Positions 14,044-17,833 of a DNA stretch of 17,833 bases are shown one piece after another. Position 1 is the stretch's first letter; the number at the start of each line of letters is the position of its first letter. The stretch comes from PALSA-926 sp964476835 (lineage in GTDB: Bacteria > Pseudomonadota > Alphaproteobacteria > Micavibrionales > UBA2020): NCBI GenBank assembly GCA_964476835.1, contig CAYZCE010000031.1, forward strand, positions 1 through 17,833, in the 5' to 3' direction. Both the position numbers and the translations under genes were made by a program. Below the pieces are notes generated by a model, which was not told the DNA's origin, made no database searches, and saw only the letters and a list, made by a program, of their open reading frames with translations.

Positions 14044-14643
14044 TTAGAGTTCCTTTCTGGGTTCGATCACGAGGCACAGACCGTCGACCGCGACGACCTT
14101 TATTTTATCGCCCTTTTTGAGGGCATATTCAAGGGGGCCGCGGGCTTTCCACGTCGCGCCGGCCACATGCACGTCGCCGTCGCCGTGCGACCAGCGCACG
14201 ACTTCGCCGGGCGCGCCGACGAGGCTTTCAGCGCCGGTCGAGACCGGGCGGCGGCGCGACTTCATGACGATGGAGAGCAAGACGGACAAGAGGCCGACAC
14301 TGACCAGCGTCAGCGTGCCGATCAGCCACGGCGAGACGCCTTGTGCGCCGAACAACAGGTAGCCGCCGAAGGCAAAAGCCGCCGCGCCGCCGAGGCCGAA
14401 GGCGCCAAAGGCCGGGATAAAGGCCTCCGCCGTCATGCAGGCAAGGCCGAGCAGCACCAGCGCCAGCCCTGTCGTATCAAAGTGCAGGGTTTGTACCGAG
14501 ACAAGCGTCAGCCCAACGCAAAGGAGGCCGACGATGCCGGGAAACATCGCGCCCGGATGCGTCAGCTCGAAGATCAGGCCGTAAAAGGCCAGCGTCGTGA
14601 GCAGGAAGACGATGTTCGGGTCTGCGAGGAACGGAACAATCAT
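14044..14643 (-). CDS. nfeD: NfeD family membrane protein, protease-less form
   Basis: A 199-aa NfeD protein, the usual partner of slipins. It starts directly at the membrane region: LADPNIVFLLTTLAFYGLIFELTHPGAMFPGIVGL (6-40) closely resembles the segment that in full-length NfeD1b proteins (about 400-460 aa) follows an N-terminal ClpP-class serine protease domain. That protease domain is absent. Four to five membrane helices (10-127) precede a C-terminal OB-fold-like beta domain (SLVGAPGEVVRWSHGDGDVHVAGATWKA..., 140-197). The ATG overlaps the leuB stop as ATGA, so translation is coupled to leuB. It may work only as a membrane partner of the adjacent slipin. The family call is secure. Confidence 0.92.
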   Translation of the reverse strand: MIVPFLADPNIVFLLTTLAFYGLIFELTHPGAMFPGIVGLLCVGLTLVSVQTLHFDTTGLALVLLGLACMTAEAFIPAFGAFGLGGAAAFAFGGYLLFGAQGVSPWLIGTLTLVSVGLLSVLLSIVMKSRRRPVSTGAESLVGAPGEVVRWSHGDGDVHVAGATWKARGPLEYALKKGDKIKVVAVDGLCLVIEPRKEL

Positions 14644-15749
14644 GCGCCCGTGTCCAATACGGCGATCAGCGCGTCGCCCATTTCCGACGTGGAGACCTTG
14701 CGGCAGCCTTCGGCCATGATGTCGGCGGTGCGGATATTTTGCGACAGCAGCTTCTCGACGGCGGCCTCGAGCATGTCGGCTTCCGCCTTCATGTCGAAGG
14801 AATAGCGGAACATCATCGCGATGCTGAGGATGGTGGCGAGCGGGTTGGCGATGCCCTTGCCGGCGATATCGGGCGCGGAGCCGTGGATGGGTTCATAGAG
14901 CGCAGGGCGTGTGCCGTCCGCGCGCGCAGCGCCGAGCGAGGCGGAGGGCAGCATGCCGAGCGATCCGGTCAGCATGGCCGCTTCGTCCGAGAGGATGTCG
15001 CCGAACAGGTTGTCGGTAACGATGACGTCAAACTGCGCGGGGTTGCGCAGCAGCTGCATCGCGCAGTTGTCGGCGTACATGTGGGCGAGCGCCACGTCGG
15101 CGTAATCCTTGGCGTGCAGCGCGGTCACTTCCTCGCGCCACAACTTGCCGGATTCCATGACGTTGGCCTTCTCGCACGAGGTCACGCGCTTGCCGCGCTT
15201 GCGGGCGAGTTCGAAGGCGACGCGCGCGACGCGGTGGATTTCATAGGTGTCGTAGACCTGCGTGTTGATGCCGCGGCGTTCGCCGTTGGGCAGGTCGCTG
15301 ATGCCGCGCGGATGGCCGAAATAGACGCCGCCGGTCAGCTCGCGCACGATCATGATGTCGAGACCTTTGACGATCTCGGGCTTCAGGGTGGATGCATCAA
15401 CCAGCGCGTCAAAAACTTTAGCGGGGCGCAGGTTGGCGAAGAGGGCGAGTTCCTTGCGGAGTTTCAGCAGGCCCGCTTCGGGGCGGATGTCGTAGGCGAC
15501 CTTGTCCCACTTCGGCCCGCCGACGGCGGCAAGCAGAACGGCGTCGGCCTTGCGGCAGGCGTCGAGCGTCTTGTCGGAGAGCGGCACGCCGTGGCGGTCG
15601 ATGGAGATGCCGCCGATGTCGCCTTCTTCCGTCTCGATGCCGGCGTTCTTGCGCTTGTTGAACCAGGCGATGACCTTGAGGCCTTCCGCCATCACTTCGG
15701 GGCCGAGGCCGTCGCCGGGCAGGGTGACGATATGGTGTTTCTCGCTCAT
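14640..15749 (-). CDS. leuB: 3-isopropylmalate dehydrogenase
   Basis: A full-length (369 aa) NAD-dependent enzyme that oxidatively decarboxylates 3-isopropylmalate to 2-oxoisocaproate in leucine synthesis; it acts as a cytoplasmic dimer. Substrate-binding arginines lie in LRKELALFANLRPAKV (97-112) and VRELTGGVYFG (135-145, with Tyr143). Lys194 is in CEKANVM; metal ligands are Asp246, Asp251 and Asp255 in VTDNLFGDILSDEA. The NAD-binding loop is EPIHGSAPDIAGKGIANP (286-303). The start overlaps the SulP stop by 4 bases (ATGA) and the stop overlaps the nfeD start in the same way. leuD lies two genes upstream, on the other side of SulP. Nothing looks damaged. Confidence 0.97.
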   Translation of the reverse strand: MSEKHHIVTLPGDGLGPEVMAEGLKVIAWFNKRKNAGIETEEGDIGGISIDRHGVPLSDKTLDACRKADAVLLAAVGGPKWDKVAYDIRPEAGLLKLRKELALFANLRPAKVFDALVDASTLKPEIVKGLDIMIVRELTGGVYFGHPRGISDLPNGERRGINTQVYDTYEIHRVARVAFELARKRGKRVTSCEKANVMESGKLWREEVTALHAKDYADVALAHMYADNCAMQLLRNPAQFDVIVTDNLFGDILSDEAAMLTGSLGMLPSASLGAARADGTRPALYEPIHGSAPDIAGKGIANPLATILSIAMMFRYSFDMKAEADMLEAAVEKLLSQNIRTADIMAEGCRKVSTSEMGDALIAVLDTGA

Positions 15750-17443
15750 TTTGTAATCTCCTTGAGTGCGAGGTCGATCGAGGTGACGACGTGCACGGAC
15801 TTTTCCGTCCGGTGTCCCGCGATTTTCTTGAGGATCCTGTCCGTCACCGGCGTGCGGCCGCAGAGGATGACGCGGCGGCCGTCCTGGGCGACGGAATTGA
15901 TGAAGTCCTTCATCGCCACCATGCCGGTCATGTCGATCAGCGGCACGCGGGCGACGTCGATGATGAGGTTTTTGACGTCGGCGGTGATGACGTCGATCTG
16001 CTCCAACGCCGCCGAGACGCTGCAGAACGACAAGGGCCCGTCGATGTGGTAGATCATCGTGCCCGCAGGCAGGGCACGGCCGTGGAAGTCGCCGGTATGC
16101 GCGGCGCTGACATGGGCGCGCGTCTCGTCCGACATGCGCTTCATGAACAGGAGCGAGGCGAGGATCATGCCGACGGTGACGCCCGCCACCATGTCGATGA
16201 ACACGGTCAGGAAGAAGCAGCCGAGCAGCACGGCCACGTCGCTCTTGGGCGCGATCTTGATGACGCGCACGAACTGGTGCGCGTGCGACATGCGATAGGC
16301 GGTGTTGAGCAGCAGGGCTGCCAGCGCCGCCATCGGGATGTGGTTGATGAGCGGCGCGCAGGCCACTATGTAGAGCATGATGAGCAGCGCATGGATGATC
16401 GAGGCGACCGGCGTCTTGGCGCCCGCGTGGATATTGGTCGCGGTGCGCGCAATCGCACCTGTCGCGGGAATGCCCGAGGCCAGCGCCGAGGCGATGTTGG
16501 CGACGCCGAGGCCGTTCAGCTCGGCATTCGGGTTGTGGCGTGTGCCGGCGATGCTGTCGGCGACGGTGGCGGAGAGCAGCGATTCCAGCGCCGCCAGCGC
16601 CGCGATGACGGCGGCGGGGGCGAGCAGTGTCTTGAATTCCGCATAGGCGGGCACGGTGAACAACTGGTCGCGCACGAAGGTGGGCAGGTGGAAGACCGGC
16701 GGGAACGGCGGGATGCCGCCCATCTTCACGCCGTCCGCCTCATAGAAGAAGCGCGTGCCGAGCGTGTCGACGTTGATGTCGGCGAAGCGGTGCAGCGCCC
16801 ACGCGAGTAGCGCGCCGAGCGCGATGCCGGCGACGGGCGCGGGCACCTTGTCGGTGACGCGACCGAAAAAGATGATGCCGAGCAATGAGATAAGGCCGAC
16901 CGCGAATTCCGGCCAGTACATGCCGGAAGCGTGCGACGCGAGCGTCATGACCTTCTCGATGTAGTCGCCCTTGAGGTTCTCGACGCCGAGGCCGAAGAAG
17001 TCGTTGAGCGCCAGCGTGCCGATGGTGACGCCGATCCCGGCGGTGAATCCGGTGACGACGGGGTAGGGCACATAGGCGATCAGCCGCCCGAGGCGCGCGA
17101 AGCCCATCACCAGCAGCATGACGCCGGCGATGATCTGGCACCAGATGATGCCGTGCAGGCCGAACGACGAAACGATGGGCGCCAAGACGACGACGAAAGC
17201 GGCGGTCGGCCCGCTCACCTGCGTCATCGAGCCGCCGAACAATGCCGCGGCGATCCCGGCGACGATGGCGGTATAAAGCCCATGCTGCGGCGGCAGCCCG
17301 ACGGCGATCGAGAGCGCCATCGAGAGCGGCAGCGCGAGGAGGGAGACGATCAACCCCGCCGCGGCGTCGGATTTGAACGTGGCGAATGAATAACGCTTGA
17401 GGCCGGAGCGAAGGGCGGTGCCGAGCGGGAAGGCGTTCTTCAT
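15746..17443 (-). CDS. SulP-family anion transporter with STAS domain
   Basis: A 565-aa inner-membrane transporter of the SLC26/SulP family. The membrane part (about 25-435) shows the family segments LLALPLSMALSIAVGLPPQHGLYTAIVAGI (35-64), FGGSMTQVSGPTAAFVVVL (69-87) and ALESLLSATVADSIAGTRHNPNAEL (285-309). A C-terminal STAS domain (about 455-562) holds LIDMTGMVAMKDF (502-514). Family members carry sulfate, bicarbonate or dicarboxylates; the substrate cannot be read here. It lies between leuD (10 nt upstream) and leuB (ATGA overlap), so it is co-expressed with leucine biosynthesis. A weak AGGAAA site precedes the ATG at 17443. Full length, no lesions seen. Confidence 0.92.
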   Translation of the reverse strand: MKNAFPLGTALRSGLKRYSFATFKSDAAAGLIVSLLALPLSMALSIAVGLPPQHGLYTAIVAGIAAALFGGSMTQVSGPTAAFVVVLAPIVSSFGLHGIIWCQIIAGVMLLVMGFARLGRLIAYVPYPVVTGFTAGIGVTIGTLALNDFFGLGVENLKGDYIEKVMTLASHASGMYWPEFAVGLISLLGIIFFGRVTDKVPAPVAGIALGALLAWALHRFADINVDTLGTRFFYEADGVKMGGIPPFPPVFHLPTFVRDQLFTVPAYAEFKTLLAPAAVIAALAALESLLSATVADSIAGTRHNPNAELNGLGVANIASALASGIPATGAIARTATNIHAGAKTPVASIIHALLIMLYIVACAPLINHIPMAALAALLLNTAYRMSHAHQFVRVIKIAPKSDVAVLLGCFFLTVFIDMVAGVTVGMILASLLFMKRMSDETRAHVSAAHTGDFHGRALPAGTMIYHIDGPLSFCSVSAALEQIDVITADVKNLIIDVARVPLIDMTGMVAMKDFINSVAQDGRRVILCGRTPVTDRILKKIAGHRTEKSVHVVTSIDLALKEITK

Positions 17444-17453
17444 GATTTCCTGC

Positions 17454-17833
17454 TTAATACAGCCAGGGCTGGCCTTGCTTTTGCTGCTTCTCGAAGCTGT
17501 CGATGTCTGTCGAATATTGCAGCGTCAGCCCGATGTCGTCGAGGCCCTCGACCAGGCAATGCTTGCGGAAGGGCTCCACGTCGAAGCCGATCGTCTCGCC
17601 GTTCTCGCGCAGGATCTTCTGGTTCGGCAGGTCGACGGTGAGTTTCTTCTGCGCTTGCGCGTCCTGCATCAGCAGGTCGACCTTGTCCTGCGGCACGATG
17701 GCGGGCAGGATGCCGTTCTTGAAGCAGTTGTTGAAGAAGATGTCGGCGTAAGAGGGCGCGATCACGCAGGTGATGCCGAAATCGAGCAACGCCCACGGCG
17801 CATGCTCGCGCGAGGAGCCGCAGCCGAAGTTCG
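17454..17833 (-). CDS. leuD: 3-isopropylmalate dehydratase small subunit (LeuD), C-terminal part
   Basis: The C-terminal 126 residues or so of LeuD, which with LeuC isomerises 2- to 3-isopropylmalate. The frame enters from the right edge at 17831 with NFGCGSSREHAPWALLDFGI, the substrate-binding swivel-domain loop of the aconitase family. It continues with SYADIFFNNCFKNGILP and ends DSFEKQQKQGQPWLY, as in LeuD. A shorter internal ATG frame starts after this motif and is not the real start. About 75-85 N-terminal residues, and presumably leuC, lie beyond the window. It is the first visible gene of the operon leuD-SulP-leuB-nfeD-slipin. Confidence 0.95.
   Translation of the reverse strand, partial: NFGCGSSREHAPWALLDFGITCVIAPSYADIFFNNCFKNGILPAIVPQDKVDLLMQDAQAQKKLTVDLPNQKILRENGETIGFDVEPFRKHCLVEGLDDIGLTLQYSTDIDSFEKQQKQGQPWLY

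Noticed and set aside
14739..16052. A 437-codon plus-strand open frame opposite leuB and SulP
   Set aside because: It is an antisense shadow with low-complexity composition; both minus-strand genes are unmistakable.

Overview
The window is a GC-rich (roughly 60-65 % by eye), gene-dense bacterial chromosome segment. Its gene families (CysD, leuD/leuB, slipin with NfeD, LpxR outer-membrane barrel, TatT-like TPR protein, COG4529 oxidoreductase) point to a Gram-negative proteobacterium. The protein style and the conserved small alphaproteobacterial-type ArsR suggest an alphaproteobacterium, but the sequence alone does not settle the genus. Twenty-one protein genes (two cut by the window edges) and one tRNA are supported. 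No rRNA, insertion sequence, CRISPR array or origin was seen.

Layout. Positions 1-360 (minus) hold the 5' part of cysD (sulfate assimilation), with a TATAAT box so close to the ATG that the mRNA may be leaderless. Positions 361-602 carry two palindromic intergenic repeats, then a COG4529-type FAD/NAD(P)-binding protein (plus). Positions 1845-4198 (minus) hold a serine beta-lactamase-fold hydrolase, a periplasmic TPR (TatT-like) protein and a TMEM175-type potassium channel. Positions 4282-5406 (plus) are a compact regulatory pair: a small ArsR-type repressor and a short-chain dehydrogenase whose near-consensus promoter is overlapped by a perfect 10-bp inverted repeat, a strong operator candidate. 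Positions 5476-7035 (minus) form a three-gene unit: an unknown small protein, a cold-shock protein and an LpxR-family lipid A deacylase. These overlap or nearly touch and share one recognisable promoter. Two small genes follow (7180-7491 plus, unknown; 7501-7812 minus, YjdJ-type GNAT with a TTG start and perfect Shine-Dalgarno).

Positions 7813 to about 9600 stand out. They are clearly AT-richer than the surroundings and contain one large unrecognised gene (482 aa, coiled coil, C-terminal HicA-like segment) lying 66 nt downstream of a tRNA-Ser(GGA), on the same strand. This is the accessory-looking part of the window.

Positions 9643-12154 (plus) pair a dolichol/phytol-kinase-family membrane protein with an LTA-synthase-like phosphoglycerol transferase, 10 nt apart. 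A plausible joint role is envelope glycerophosphate decoration with recycling of the lipid by-product. A PfkB-family kinase (adenosine-kinase-like, minus) abuts it tail to tail with zero spacing.

Positions 13304-17833 (minus) are one tightly coupled operon read leuD > SulP transporter > leuB > truncated NfeD > slipin, ending in a textbook Rho-independent terminator at 13264-13290. Two 4-base ATGA overlaps link SulP to leuB and leuB to NfeD. Leucine biosynthesis genes are therefore translationally interleaved with an anion transporter and a membrane-quality/slipin module. The regulated SDR operator, the kinase/LtaS-like pair, the tRNA-linked accessory gene and this mixed leu operon are the parts most worth follow-up.
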